Source: Eggerthellaceae bacterium | GTDB lineage: Bacteria; Actinomycetota; Coriobacteriia; Coriobacteriales; Eggerthellaceae | Reading direction: 5' to 3' | Assembly: GCA_009782605.1 (NCBI GenBank) | Contig: WRIR01000006.1 | Span: forward strand, 1 to 64,000 | DNA: 64,000 nt | Shown: in pieces, positions 1 to 9,491 of the stretch | Position numbering within the stretch: the stretch's first letter is position 1 | Layout of the letters: the number at the start of each line of letters is the position of its first letter | The notes under the pieces: generated by a model | Told to the model about the DNA's origin: nothing | The model's database searches: none | What the model saw: the letters and a program-made list of their open reading frames with translations, nothing else | Made by a program: the position numbers and the translations under genes

Positions 1-1233
<1,233 letters not shown>

Positions 1234-1238
1234 CAGCG

Positions 1239-1270
1239 CGGCAGCCCGCAAGGCCCGTGGAGGGCTGCCG
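1239..1270 (+). terminator. Weak hairpin after MORN gene
   Basis: A perfect 9-bp stem (1239-1247 with 1262-1270) closes a 14-nt loop just after the MORN stop codon. There is no T-run behind it, so it is at best a weak or Rho-assisted terminator. Confidence 0.35.
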
Positions 1271-1286
1271 TCGTGGCACACTCAGG

Positions 1287-1383
1287 AAGAAGTCTTGCAA
1301 ACCCGCAGGTCAGCGAGGTTGAACCTCATAATGAGGGACAACCTCAAGGCCAAAAGGCCTTCCTGGTGCCTCCGGCCAGCCCG
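1287..1383 (+). repeat. 97-nt structured repeat, copy 1
   Basis: This copy aligns without gaps to 1740-1836. It contains a long hairpin (1314-1326 with 1332-1344, loop ATAAT, 11 of 13 positions paired), then a small hairpin (AAGGCC-AAAA-GGCCTT), and ends in an intrinsic terminator at 1379-1398. The unit resembles a small structured RNA or a REP-like palindromic element. It overlaps no convincing gene. Confidence 0.7.
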
Positions 1384-1398
1384 TCTCCGGGCCTTTTT
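1379..1398 (+). terminator. Intrinsic terminator at end of repeat copy 1
   Basis: The stem GCCCG/CGGGC with loop TCTC is followed by C and five T. It closes repeat copy 1. Copy 2 keeps the CCCG part but has no T-run. Confidence 0.6.
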
Positions 1399-1401
1399 AG
1401 C

Positions 1402-1554
1402 GAGTTGTCGCATGAAAAACGAACTTGTGTATGGATTTTCAGCATGGGCGCGGAAGAATTCACGCCAAAACGGCATTTTGGCGTGAATTCATACCGCCTT
1501 CGGGGAAAAAAGGCGTGAAATCCATACACAAGTTCGTTTTTCATGCGACAACTC
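1402..1554. repeat. Nested inverted repeat (37-bp outer arms, 15-bp inner arms)
   Basis: The outer arms 1402-1438 and 1518-1554 are perfect 37-bp inverted complements. Inside lies a second perfect inverted repeat, 1456-1470 with 1476-1490, around the 5-nt loop CGGCA. The whole could extrude as a cruciform or fold as a long RNA hairpin. It encodes no transposase and could be a MITE-like element or a duplicated and inverted module end. A diverged copy of one arm is at 1844-1877. Confidence 0.85.
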
Positions 1555-1680
1555 CCGAAATCGGTGCGAAACGGGGGTGCGAAACAGGGAAAGCGGGAGC
1601 GTGTGACGAGGGGCGTCTCCGCCGGCGTGGCCGGAGGGGCAGGCGGGGGCAGCCCATGAACGTGTGGCGGGGGGCCGCAT

Positions 1681-1702
1681 AACCCGCCATGCATGGCGGG
1701 TT
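1681..1702. repeat. Perfect 22-bp palindrome
   Basis: This 22-base block (begins AACCCGCC, centre ATGCAT) equals its own reverse complement. It lies 18 bp upstream of an extended -10 element at 1720-1728, a position suited to an operator. No regulator can be assigned. Confidence 0.75.
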
Positions 1703-1719
1703 GCCCCGCAGGGCAGGCG

Positions 1720-1728
1720 TGGTAGAAT
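1720..1728 (+). promoter_or_regulatory. Candidate extended -10 promoter before repeat copy 2
   Basis: TGG followed by TAGAAT (1723-1728) is an extended -10 without a good -35. The predicted start is near 1735, just before repeat copy 2 at 1740, so copy 2 may be transcribed as the 5' part of an RNA. Confidence 0.4.
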
Positions 1729-1739
1729 AGGGGGCCGGG

Positions 1740-1836
1740 AAGAAATCTTATAACACCGCAGGTCAGCGAGGTTGATGGTCATAATGACCATCAACCTCAA
1801 GGCCAAAAGGCCTTCCTGGCGGCCATCGGCCAACCC
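1740..1836 (+). repeat. 97-nt structured repeat, copy 2
   Basis: This is an ungapped partner of 1287-1383. Its main hairpin is perfect (13 bp, loop ATAAT). Two base pairs that are C-G in copy 1 are G-C here, so the fold is kept while the sequence changes. The AAGGCC-AAAA-GGCCTT hairpin is identical. It lacks the terminator T-run of copy 1. Confidence 0.7.
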
Positions 1837-1843
1837 GCACCCC

Positions 1844-1877
1844 CAAGTTCGATTCTGATGCAACAACTTCTGAAACT
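1844..1877. repeat. Diverged copy of the inverted-repeat arm
   Basis: This segment matches the right outer arm region near 1529-1562 at 26 of 34 positions (shared CAAGTTCG, ATGC, ACAACT, GAAA). As with copy 1, it directly follows a 97-nt repeat, suggesting that repeat plus arm were once one module. Confidence 0.55.
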
Positions 1878-1901
1878 TCTTCTCCCAATTACCCAGGCTT
1901 G

Positions 1902-1910
1902 TGCCATAAT
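1902..1910 (+). promoter_or_regulatory. Extended -10 promoter of the trpL-trpB2 leader
   Basis: TGC followed by CATAAT (1905-1910) forms an extended -10; no consensus -35 is seen at the usual distance. A start near 1917 would give a leader of about 270 nt containing the Trp leader peptide and terminator. Confidence 0.55.
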
Positions 1911-1958
1911 GGGGGAGACCCGAAAGAAAGGCTTCGATTGAAGGCAAGGACCACAGGC

Positions 1959-2024
1959 ATGTTCCCGATGGGCGCGGCAAGCGTGCTGCCCCGGGGTGCG
2001 TGGTGGTGGAACAATCAGTCATAG
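1959..2024 (+). CDS. trpL: Trp leader peptide (attenuator)
   Basis: This 21-residue ORF begins MFPMGAAS and ends AWWWNNQS, with three consecutive TGG codons at 2001-2009 and a TAG stop at 2022-2024. It lies 41 bases before an intrinsic terminator and upstream of a tryptophan synthase beta-like gene, the layout of ribosome-mediated transcription attenuation. An in-frame TTG at 1938 with AAAGG upstream is an alternative start. It probably acts as a sensor of charged tRNA-Trp: stalling at the Trp codons would favour the antiterminator. It is too short for routine gene finders. Confidence 0.8.
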   Translation: MFPMGAASVLPRGAWWWNNQS

Positions 2025-2037
2025 TCGGGTTATCGTC

Positions 2038-2095
2038 AGCTTCTGTTCCTCTGTACAAACACTCAAAGGCTCTCGGTAATTCGGGAGCCTTTTTT
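2038..2095 (+). terminator. Trp attenuator: antiterminator and terminator
   Basis: The terminator stem is 2065-2076 with 2081-2092 (12 pairs with G-U, loop TAAT), followed by T residues to 2095. A competing helix, 2038-2045 with 2064-2071 (AGCTTCTG with CAAAGGCT, one mismatch and one G-U), would destroy the terminator 5' arm. A further helix, GGAACA (2007-2012 area) with TGTTCC (2044-2049 area), could sequester the antiterminator strand when the ribosome does not stall. The exact pairings are my reading and need folding. Confidence 0.7.
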
Positions 2096-2190
2096 GTTGC
2101 ATGAAAGCCGGATTACAGAAAAGTTGGGGCGCAACAGGGGCGGGGAACAGAGGTATAGGGTAGAATGGCACACGACAGAAAGGAAACGCC

Positions 2191-3576
2191 ATGACCAACG
2201 CAGTACCCCATCGCACCTACCTTCGCGAAGAGCAGATCCCGACACAGTGGTACAACCTCCGTGCCGACATGCCCGAGCCCCCCGACCCGATCCGCCTTCC
2301 CAACGGCATGGTTGCCGCCCACGAGCACCTGGCACCGGTCTTCTGCGACGAGTTGGTACGGCAGGAGATCGACGACAAGACGGCCTACTTCGACATCCCC
2401 GCCCCGGTGCAGGAGATGTACCGCATCTACCGCCCGTCGCCGCTGTGCCGCGCCTACACGCTTGAGCGCGAGCTGGGCACGCCGGCGAGGATATACTACA
2501 AGTTCGAGGGCAACAACACGTCGGGCTCCCACAAGCTCAACTCCGCCATCGCCCAGGCCTACTACGCCAAGGCGCAGGACCTCGACGGCATCACGACCGA
2601 GACCGGGGCGGGGCAGTGGGGCACCGCGCTCTCCGAGGCGGCCGACCATTTCGGCCTGAACCTCGACGTGTTCATGGTGAAGTGCTCCTACGAGCAGAAG
2701 CCCTTCCGCCGCTCGGTCATGGAGACCTTCAAGGCCCGGGTGACGCCCTCGCCCTCGACGACCACCGAGATAGGCAAGAAGATGCTCGCCGACCACCCGG
2801 GCTCGACCGGCTCGCTCGGAACGGCGATATCCGAAGCGGTCGAACGCGCGCTTTCCATCCCCGACAACAAGGGCCGCTATTCCCTGGGGTCGGTGCTCAA
2901 CCAGGTGCTGCTGCACCAAAGCATCATCGGCCTTGAGAGCCTGGCCGCCTTCGAGGAACTGGGCGACTACCCCGACATCGTCATCGGCTGTGCCGGCGGC
3001 GGCTCGAACCTCGGGGGCCTCATCGCCCCCTTCATGCGCGACAAGCTCAAAGGCACGCGCCCCGACACCCGCTTCGTCGCGGTCGAGCCGGCAAGCTGCC
3101 CGAGCCTGACCCGCGGCCGCTACGCGTACGACTTCGCCGACACCGGCCAGACCTGCCCGCTCGTGAAGATGTACACGCTCGGCAACGGCTTCCAGCCCAA
3201 CCCCGACCACGCGGGAGGGCTGCGCTACCACGGCATGAGCCCCATCATCTCGAAGCTCGCCCACGACGGCTACCTGGAGGCGGTGGCGGTGCACCAGACC
3301 GAGGTGTTCCAGGCGGCGGTCGACTTCGCGCGGCTTGAGACCATCCTGCCCGCCCCGGAGAGCGCGCACGCTATCTACCAGGCCATCGAGGAGGCGAAGC
3401 GCTGCGCCGAGACGGGCGAGGCAAAGACCATCCTCTTCGGCCTGACCGGAACGGGCTACTTCGACATGATGGCCTACGACGCCTTCAACAAAGGCGAGCT
3501 GACCGACTATTCCCCCACGGATGCGGAGCTTGAGGCCGGGTTCATGACGATCCCGCAGATAGAGGGCGTGCAGTAG
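2191..3576 (+). CDS. trpB: Tryptophan synthase beta-like protein, TrpB2 type
   Basis: This PLP enzyme of 461 residues would condense indole with serine to give tryptophan. Length and N-terminal pattern (REEQIPTQWYN, AAHEHLAPVF) fit the TrpB2 branch rather than the ~400-residue TrpB1 that pairs with TrpA. The likely PLP lysine is K115 in NNTSGSHKLNSA, and the phosphate-binding loop is GCAGGGSN (266-273). The ATG has AGAAAGGAAA upstream. No trpA or other trp gene is adjacent, so it may salvage indole or serve a distant pathway. A WWW leader peptide and terminator upstream indicate control by tryptophan supply. Confidence 0.9.
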   Translation: MTNAVPHRTYLREEQIPTQWYNLRADMPEPPDPIRLPNGMVAAHEHLAPVFCDELVRQEIDDKTAYFDIPAPVQEMYRIYRPSPLCRAYTLERELGTPARIYYKFEGNNTSGSHKLNSAIAQAYYAKAQDLDGITTETGAGQWGTALSEAADHFGLNLDVFMVKCSYEQKPFRRSVMETFKARVTPSPSTTTEIGKKMLADHPGSTGSLGTAISEAVERALSIPDNKGRYSLGSVLNQVLLHQSIIGLESLAAFEELGDYPDIVIGCAGGGSNLGGLIAPFMRDKLKGTRPDTRFVAVEPASCPSLTRGRYAYDFADTGQTCPLVKMYTLGNGFQPNPDHAGGLRYHGMSPIISKLAHDGYLEAVAVHQTEVFQAAVDFARLETILPAPESAHAIYQAIEEAKRCAETGEAKTILFGLTGTGYFDMMAYDAFNKGELTDYSPTDAELEAGFMTIPQIEGVQ

Positions 3577-3646
3577 GCGGCTGCCACAGGCGGCGAGAGC
3601 AGGCGAGAGCAGGCGCACGAAAGCAAGAGAAGAGGTGCTGGGTAGC

Positions 3647-4063
3647 ATGGCACGAGACGACAAGTATGCCCTTATAACGGTGAACGACGACGACGAGGTC
3701 GTCATCCAGGCGGGAATGCCCCCGCAGCCCCCGGTCCCGGGCCCGGCGGGCAGGACAGCTGGAGCAACCGACGAAGCAGCCGACGACACGGACGGCAAGG
3801 CAGACGGTAAGGCAGCCGGTGAGGCGCCCGCGCCCGCCGGGCCCGCCGAGAGCCCCGGCCAGGCGCCGGAGGCCGGGGCGCACAAGGGGGCGGCCCCCGG
3901 GCCCGGCAGCGCCGAAGAGCCTCCCGCGGCCGACGCCTACCGGGAGACGACCCTCGATGACCTCGAAGAGCTCGGCCCCGTACCCAAGGTGCGCGTCGCG
4001 GTTATCGTGTGCGCGGTCCTCTTTATCGCCGGCTTCCTTCTCTATTACGGGCTCATGCGCTAA
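3647..4063 (+). CDS. Hypothetical acidic protein with C-terminal membrane anchor
   Basis: This 138-residue protein has a short ordered N-terminus (ARDDKYALITVNDDDEVVIQ), a long Ala/Pro/Gly/Glu-rich low-complexity middle, and one membrane segment at the extreme C-terminus (VRVAVIVCAVLFIAGFLLYYGLMR). The topology suggests a tail-anchored protein facing the cytoplasm. The ATG at 3647 is preferred; an in-frame GTG at 3635 lies too close to the AGAAGAGG sequence. It is followed closely by another single-pass membrane protein. No family was recognised. Confidence 0.65.
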   Translation: MARDDKYALITVNDDDEVVIQAGMPPQPPVPGPAGRTAGATDEAADDTDGKADGKAAGEAPAPAGPAESPGQAPEAGAHKGAAPGPGSAEEPPAADAYRETTLDDLEELGPVPKVRVAVIVCAVLFIAGFLLYYGLMR

Positions 4064-4132
4064 AATAGACCCGACGTGAGCCCGGCAGCGCCTCACGTCG
4101 GCAAGACCAGCACGACCAGGGAGGTTTGCCCC

Positions 4133-5224
4133 ATGCCAAAACACGCACACCCCGGCGCCTATGATTCCTCGTGGGACGACGACGGGTCCGACATCCGGCC
4201 GTCCCATGCACGGCCCTCCGACGACTATCCGCGGCAAGGCCCTCCCGACCATGGCTACGACGAAGAGGAATACTGGGGGGAGCAGGACGCCGCTTCCCGG
4301 AAGAAAAGCAAGCGCGAGCGCAAGAAGGAGCAGCTGACGCCCCTCCAGCTCAAGTCGAGGAAGACGCGGCGCATCCTGATAATGGTCATCACCCTGCTCA
4401 TCGCCCTCGTGGGCACCGTGGCCTACTTCGCCTACATGCTCTACGAGGAAGCCCAGGTCAAAGCGTCGCAACAGGCCCAGCAGAAGGAGTCGACCGACGT
4501 CGACGAGCTAAAGGACGGCGGCGAGGACCCCCGGGACGCAACGACGGCCACCACGAAAAGGACCGAGGTCCCGCTGCTGACGGAGCTTATCGGCATGAAG
4601 GAGGACGAGGCGATCAAGCATATCGGGCGCGGGGCCATCGTCGTGAACTCGTCCCCCGTCGACGAGCAGGGCAGCCCGGTCAAGACCGAGGTCAAGGTGT
4701 CGCTGAGCGACGAGCCGGGCGACACGCGCTCGGGGAACCCGACCGTGTACCTGGGGCTCGACGGCGCAGGCGTCATCGTGCGTGTCGGCTACTCGGCCGC
4801 GGTGACGACGCTCGGGTACGGGGCGAGCAGCTTCACCGACGCGGTCATGAAGGACTTCATCGTCGAGAACACGCTTGCCGAGGGGGGGATAGCCCTTGAG
4901 CCGGGGCATTTGGAGCTCCCGCAGGACAAGGCGGAGTACACCACGTACAAAGACGACAGCAAGACGATAGTGAAGGAGGTCTGGTCCTTCTCGGGGGTCG
5001 AGCAGATAGGCGGCACCTCCCACGAGTGGTCCGCGGTGCTCCGCTACGACTATACCGCAGGCAACGCCACGGGCAACCTCTCCGACACGATCCGCCAGAT
5101 ATACATCTACGTCTACGTGCCCTCGGCAGCCACGCCGCCGGGGCTCCTGCCCACGCCCCCCGCATCTGCCGACGCCAATGCCGGGACGGGGACCGGGGCC
5201 GGAACGGGGACCTCCCGGAACTAG
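4133..5224 (+). CDS. Hypothetical single-pass membrane protein with extracellular domain
   Basis: This 363-residue protein has a charged Asp/Ser/Lys-rich cytoplasmic N-terminus of about 79 residues, one membrane helix (RRILIMVITLLIALVGTVAYFAYMLY) and an extracellular part of about 260 residues starting with a Lys/Gln/Glu linker and ending in a Thr/Gly/Ala-rich tail. The ATG at 4133 has a strong AGGGAGG site; an upstream GTG at 4076 is less likely. Its proximity to the preceding tail-anchored gene suggests a two-gene unit. The outer domain matches no family I recognise. Confidence 0.7.
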   Translation: MPKHAHPGAYDSSWDDDGSDIRPSHARPSDDYPRQGPPDHGYDEEEYWGEQDAASRKKSKRERKKEQLTPLQLKSRKTRRILIMVITLLIALVGTVAYFAYMLYEEAQVKASQQAQQKESTDVDELKDGGEDPRDATTATTKRTEVPLLTELIGMKEDEAIKHIGRGAIVVNSSPVDEQGSPVKTEVKVSLSDEPGDTRSGNPTVYLGLDGAGVIVRVGYSAAVTTLGYGASSFTDAVMKDFIVENTLAEGGIALEPGHLELPQDKAEYTTYKDDSKTIVKEVWSFSGVEQIGGTSHEWSAVLRYDYTAGNATGNLSDTIRQIYIYVYVPSAATPPGLLPTPPASADANAGTGTGAGTGTSRN

Positions 5225-5376
5225 ATCGCCCCACAGCCCTTTCCGCGGCCCTGCGCCCCGGAAAGGCCAAAAGGGGCTCGCCCCCGTGCCTTGTCCAGGC
5301 CGGCTGCCCGCCCCGCCGCCCGCCTTCAGGCATATCGTGAAGATTCTGTGAAGAGGGCCTGCCCCTGATTTTTCCT
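5225..5376. other. Intergenic region before the ribosomal operon
   Basis: This stretch holds an 8-bp hairpin (5238-5245 with 5259-5266) without a T-run, possibly a weak terminator for the upstream gene. No small ORF with a convincing ribosome site was seen, and no copies of rpsJ, rplC, rplD or rplW are present. Confidence 0.5.
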
Positions 5377-5405
5377 TTGCGTCAACGCCCCCGGGCGTTT
5401 ATAAT
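5377..5405 (+). promoter_or_regulatory. Promoter of the rplB operon
   Basis: TTGCGT (5377-5382), a 17-bp spacer and TATAAT (5400-5405) form a near-consensus housekeeping promoter. The predicted start near 5412 leaves a leader of about 117 nt before rplB, room for autogenous control, though no known ribosomal-protein site was identified. Confidence 0.8.
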
Positions 5406-5528
5406 TTTCGTTTGCGTCTGGCATTGAATAGATACACCCGGGCGCGTGGAAACTCGGAATCGCAGATGCCCGGCCTCCCAGAGGGCATGGGGCGGTGATC
5501 GAGGCCAACACAGAGAAAGGGTACAGGA

Positions 5529-6359
<831 letters not shown>

Positions 6360-6380
6360 CGGAAACGATAAGGAGTATAC

Positions 6381-6653
6381 GTGAGTAGAAGCATGAAGAA
6401 AGGCCCCTTCGTCGAACCGCGCCTTCTCGATCGCATCGAGGCGATGAACGAGGCGGGCGAAAAGGAGGTCGTCAAGACCTGGTCCCGTGCAAGCACCATC
6501 TTCCCGGAAATGGTGGGCCACACCATAGCCGTCCATGACGGACGCAAGCACGTGCCCGTATACGTCACCGAGTCCATGGTCGGCCACAAGCTCGGGGAAT
6601 TTGCGCCGACGCGCACCTTCCGCAGCCACAGCGCCGACAAAGGCAAGCGATAG
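6381..6653 (+). CDS. rpsS: 30S ribosomal protein S19
   Basis: A 90-residue protein of the 30S head that contacts S13 and the A-site finger region. [16 protein letters not shown] and the C-terminal [15 protein letters not shown] are diagnostic. GTG start behind AAGGAG, 21 bases after rplB. Confidence 0.97.
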   Translation: MSRSMKKGPFVEPRLLDRIEAMNEAGEKEVVKTWSRASTIFPEMVGHTIAVHDGRKHVPVYVTESMVGHKLGEFAPTRTFRSHSADKGKR

Positions 6654-6665
6654 GAGGCGCGTTTC

Positions 6666-7007
6666 ATGGAAGCTAAAGCAACAGCGCGTTACGTGCGCGT
6701 GTCTCCCCGCAAGGCACGCCTTGTCATCGACCAGATACGGGGCAAGGACGTCGTCTCCGCACAGGAGATCCTGAAGTTCACCAACCGCGGCGTGGCAGAG
6801 ACGGTGGAAAAGACCCTGAACTCCGCGGTCGCCAATGCCGAGCACAACCACCATCTCCGCCCTGAGTCGCTGGTGGTCAAGACCGCCTTTGCCGACGAGG
6901 GCCCCACGCTCAAGCGCATCCGCCCCCGGGCGAAGGGCTCTGCCGCGCGCATCCGCAAGCGCACGAGCCACATCACCATCATCGTTGCACCGCGAGAGGA
7001 GGCATAA
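6666..7007 (+). CDS. rplV: 50S ribosomal protein L22
   Basis: A 113-residue protein lining the nascent-peptide exit tunnel. [21 protein letters not shown] and the C-terminal [18 protein letters not shown] are family hallmarks; the latter is the tunnel beta-hairpin. It has a GGAGG-like site in the gap after rpsS. Confidence 0.97.
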   Translation: MEAKATARYVRVSPRKARLVIDQIRGKDVVSAQEILKFTNRGVAETVEKTLNSAVANAEHNHHLRPESLVVKTAFADEGPTLKRIRPRAKGSAARIRKRTSHITIIVAPREEA

Positions 7008-7013
7008 AGCCCC

Positions 7014-7718
7014 ATGGGTCAAAAAGTCAACCCTACCGGATTCCGCCTAGGTATCACTGAAGAGTGGCGCAGCCGCTGGTATGCCGACAAGGACTACGCG
7101 AAGAACCTCGAGAACGACCTGGCAATCCGGAAGTTCCTCGACACCTACCTTTCCCGGGCCGCCGTCTCCAAGGTGGAGATAGAGCGCGCCGGCGACAAGG
7201 TCAAGGTCATTATCACGACCGCGCGCCCCGGGGTCGTCATCGGCAAGAAGGGCGCCGAGATCGACACCCTGCGCAAGGAGCTCGACCGGATAGCCTCCGG
7301 CTCGGTGTCCGTCGAGGTCATCGAGATCAAGCGCCCCGAACTGGACGCCGCGCTCATCGCGCAGAGCGTGGCCGAGCAGCTTGAGGGCCGCGTGGCCTTC
7401 CGCCGCGCCATGCGCAAGGCCGTCCAGTCCGCCCGCAAATCCGGTGCACAAGGCATCCGCATCCAGTGCTCCGGCCGCCTCGGCGGCGCCGAGATGAGCC
7501 GCCGCGAATGGTACCGCGAGGGCCGCGTGCCCCTGCACACCCTCCGCGCCAAGATAGACTTCGGCTTTGCCACCGCCGCCACCACCATGGGCTCCATCGG
7601 GGTGCAGGTCTGGGTCTACCACGGCGAGATGCTTCCCGGGCAGAAGGCCCCGGCCCCGGCCCTTGAGGGAAGCAGCCGTCCTACCCGTTCCCGTCGAAAT
7701 GAGAGGGGGGCAAAGTAA
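7014..7718 (+). CDS. rpsC: 30S ribosomal protein S3
   Basis: A 234-residue protein at the mRNA entry channel. It begins [14 protein letters not shown] and carries a KH domain with [17 protein letters not shown], followed by [26 protein letters not shown]. The C-terminus is Pro/Ala/Arg-rich. It starts 6 bases after rplV, and its TAA abuts the rplP ATG, implying translational coupling. Confidence 0.97.
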   Translation: MGQKVNPTGFRLGITEEWRSRWYADKDYAKNLENDLAIRKFLDTYLSRAAVSKVEIERAGDKVKVIITTARPGVVIGKKGAEIDTLRKELDRIASGSVSVEVIEIKRPELDAALIAQSVAEQLEGRVAFRRAMRKAVQSARKSGAQGIRIQCSGRLGGAEMSRREWYREGRVPLHTLRAKIDFGFATAATTMGSIGVQVWVYHGEMLPGQKAPAPALEGSSRPTRSRRNERGAK

Positions 7719-8141
<423 letters not shown>

Positions 8142-8336
8142 ATGAAACCCGTAGAGATTCGCGAGCTTTCAGCCGACGACCTGGCTGCAAAGTTGAAGGA
8201 AGCGCGCGCAGAGCTCTTCAATCTGCGCTTCCAGATGGCGACGAGCCAGCTGGACAACACTGCTCGGGTGAAGCAGGTAAAAAAAGACATCGCACGCATC
8301 CAGACCGAGATGCGCGCCCGTGAGCTGAGCGCTTGA
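8142..8336 (+). CDS. rpmC: 50S ribosomal protein L29
   Basis: A 64-residue two-helix protein near the tunnel exit. [39 protein letters not shown] matches the family. It starts at the base after the rplP stop. Confidence 0.95.
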   Translation: MKPVEIRELSADDLAAKLKEARAELFNLRFQMATSQLDNTARVKQVKKDIARIQTEMRARELSA

Positions 8337-8365
8337 GCGGCGAGATTGAGAAAGGTTGAGAGTAC

Positions 8366-8626
8366 ATGAGTGATGAACGCAATTCTCGCAAGGTCCGCCA
8401 AGGCGTAGTCGTCAGTGCCGCAGGCAACAAGACCTGCGTGGTCCAGACCAAGGAGCGCAAGCCCCATCCGGTATATGGCAAGATGATAACCGCGTCCAAG
8501 AAGTTCCATGCCCATGACGAGTACAATGCCGCCGGTATCGGCGACACCGTCCAGATCATGGAGACCCGCCCGCTGTCGAAGCTGAAGCGCTGGCGTCTAG
8601 TCAAAATCGTTGAGAAGGCCAAATAG
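8366..8626 (+). CDS. rpsQ: 30S ribosomal protein S17
   Basis: An 86-residue OB-fold protein that binds 16S rRNA early in assembly. [20 protein letters not shown] and the internal [31 protein letters not shown] are diagnostic. It follows rpmC after 29 bases in the usual order. Confidence 0.96.
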   Translation: MSDERNSRKVRQGVVVSAAGNKTCVVQTKERKPHPVYGKMITASKKFHAHDEYNAAGIGDTVQIMETRPLSKLKRWRLVKIVEKAK

Positions 8627-8669
8627 TTCCCCTGCGGACTATTGCTAATGAGAAAGTCAGGTTAAGCAC

Positions 8670-9038
8670 ATGATTCAGATGCAAACCATGCTCGCAGTGG
8701 CCGACAACTCCGGCGCTCGCAAGGTGCAGTGCATCAAGGTCCTCGGAGGCTCGAAGCGCCGCTATGCCGGCCTCGGCGACGTCATCATCTGCAGCGTGAA
8801 GGAAGCGATGCCCAACGGCAACGTGAAGAAGGGCGACATCGTGCGCTGCGTCGTCGTTCGCGTGAAGAAGCAGATACGCCGCGGGGACGGCAGCTACATC
8901 AAGTTCGACCAGAACGCGGTGGTGCTCATCGATGCCAACGGCGCCCCGCGCGGCACCCGTATCTTCGGGCCGGTTGCCCGCGAGCTGCGCGACAAGAAGT
9001 ACATGAAGATCGTGTCACTGGCACCGGAAACGCTCTAG
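8670..9038 (+). CDS. rplN: 50S ribosomal protein L14
   Basis: A 122-residue protein at the subunit interface. It begins [28 protein letters not shown] and ends REKKYMKI-like ([16 protein letters not shown]). Length and order are standard for the spc operon. Confidence 0.97.
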   Translation: MIQMQTMLAVADNSGARKVQCIKVLGGSKRRYAGLGDVIICSVKEAMPNGNVKKGDIVRCVVVRVKKQIRRGDGSYIKFDQNAVVLIDANGAPRGTRIFGPVARELRDKKYMKIVSLAPETL

Positions 9039-9051
9039 GGAGGTGTGCACC

Positions 9052-9372
9052 ATGGCAAAGATGAACATCAAGAAGGACGACAAGGTCAAGATCCTCGCCG
9101 GCAAGGACAAGGGCAAGGAGTCGGTCGTCTTGCGCGCATACCCCGAGACGCAGCGCGTCATCGTCGAGCGCGTGAACGTCGTCAAGAAGACCCTGCGCCC
9201 CACGCAGAAGAACCCCCAGGGCGGCATCTCCACGATAGAGGCCCCGATCCACGTCTCGAACGTGGCGGTCGTCTGCCCCAGCTGCAAGAAGGCGACCCGC
9301 ATCGCGATACAGCGCAGCGAAGACAACAAGAAGGTACGCTTCTGCAAGAAGTGCAGCAAGGCGATAGACTGA
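9052..9372 (+). CDS. rplX: 50S ribosomal protein L24
   Basis: A 106-residue protein with the KOW motif (KKDDKVKILAGKDKGKES), an early binder of 23S rRNA. The ATG at 9052 is chosen because GGGAGGTG lies at the right distance; an in-frame GTG at 9043 falls inside that site. The C-terminal part has two CxxC-like pairs (CPSCKK and CKKC), the zinc-ribbon-like form seen in some bacteria. Confidence 0.95.
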   Translation: MAKMNIKKDDKVKILAGKDKGKESVVLRAYPETQRVIVERVNVVKKTLRPTQKNPQGGISTIEAPIHVSNVAVVCPSCKKATRIAIQRSEDNKKVRFCKKCSKAID

Positions 9373-9423
9373 CCGACACCCGGACGGCGGGGCGCTTTTC
9401 AAGCCCTCGCACGGCCGGCATGG

Positions 9424-9444
9424 CCCTGGGGAAGTGCCCCAGGG
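9424..9444 (+). promoter_or_regulatory. Hairpin in the rplX-rplE gap
   Basis: A perfect 8-bp stem (9424-9431 with 9437-9444, loop AAGTG) lies in an unusually long 119-base gap inside a tight operon. A second weaker hairpin follows at about 9446-9466. There is no T-run, so they are probably not terminators. In E. coli, S8 represses this operon from a site at the rplE start; whether this is equivalent is unknown. Confidence 0.35.
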
Positions 9445-9491
9445 ACGCGGGGACGGAAATCCCGCGTTTAATTCATCGAAAGAGGTAAGAG

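Noticed and set aside
1273-1518. Small ORF of 81 residues across the repeat region
   Set aside because: It runs through the hairpin repeat and one inverted-repeat arm, has no family character and is better explained as non-coding.
1911-2095. T-box riboswitch for tryptophan
   Set aside because: The conserved T-box sequence (TGGTACCGCG-like) and a stem I specifier loop were not found; the in-frame TGG triplet with stop codon and terminator explains the region better.
2113-3885. Long minus-strand ORF of 590 residues
   Set aside because: It is antisense to trpB2 and the next gene; composition is typical of a GC-rich shadow frame, with no domain and no ribosome site.
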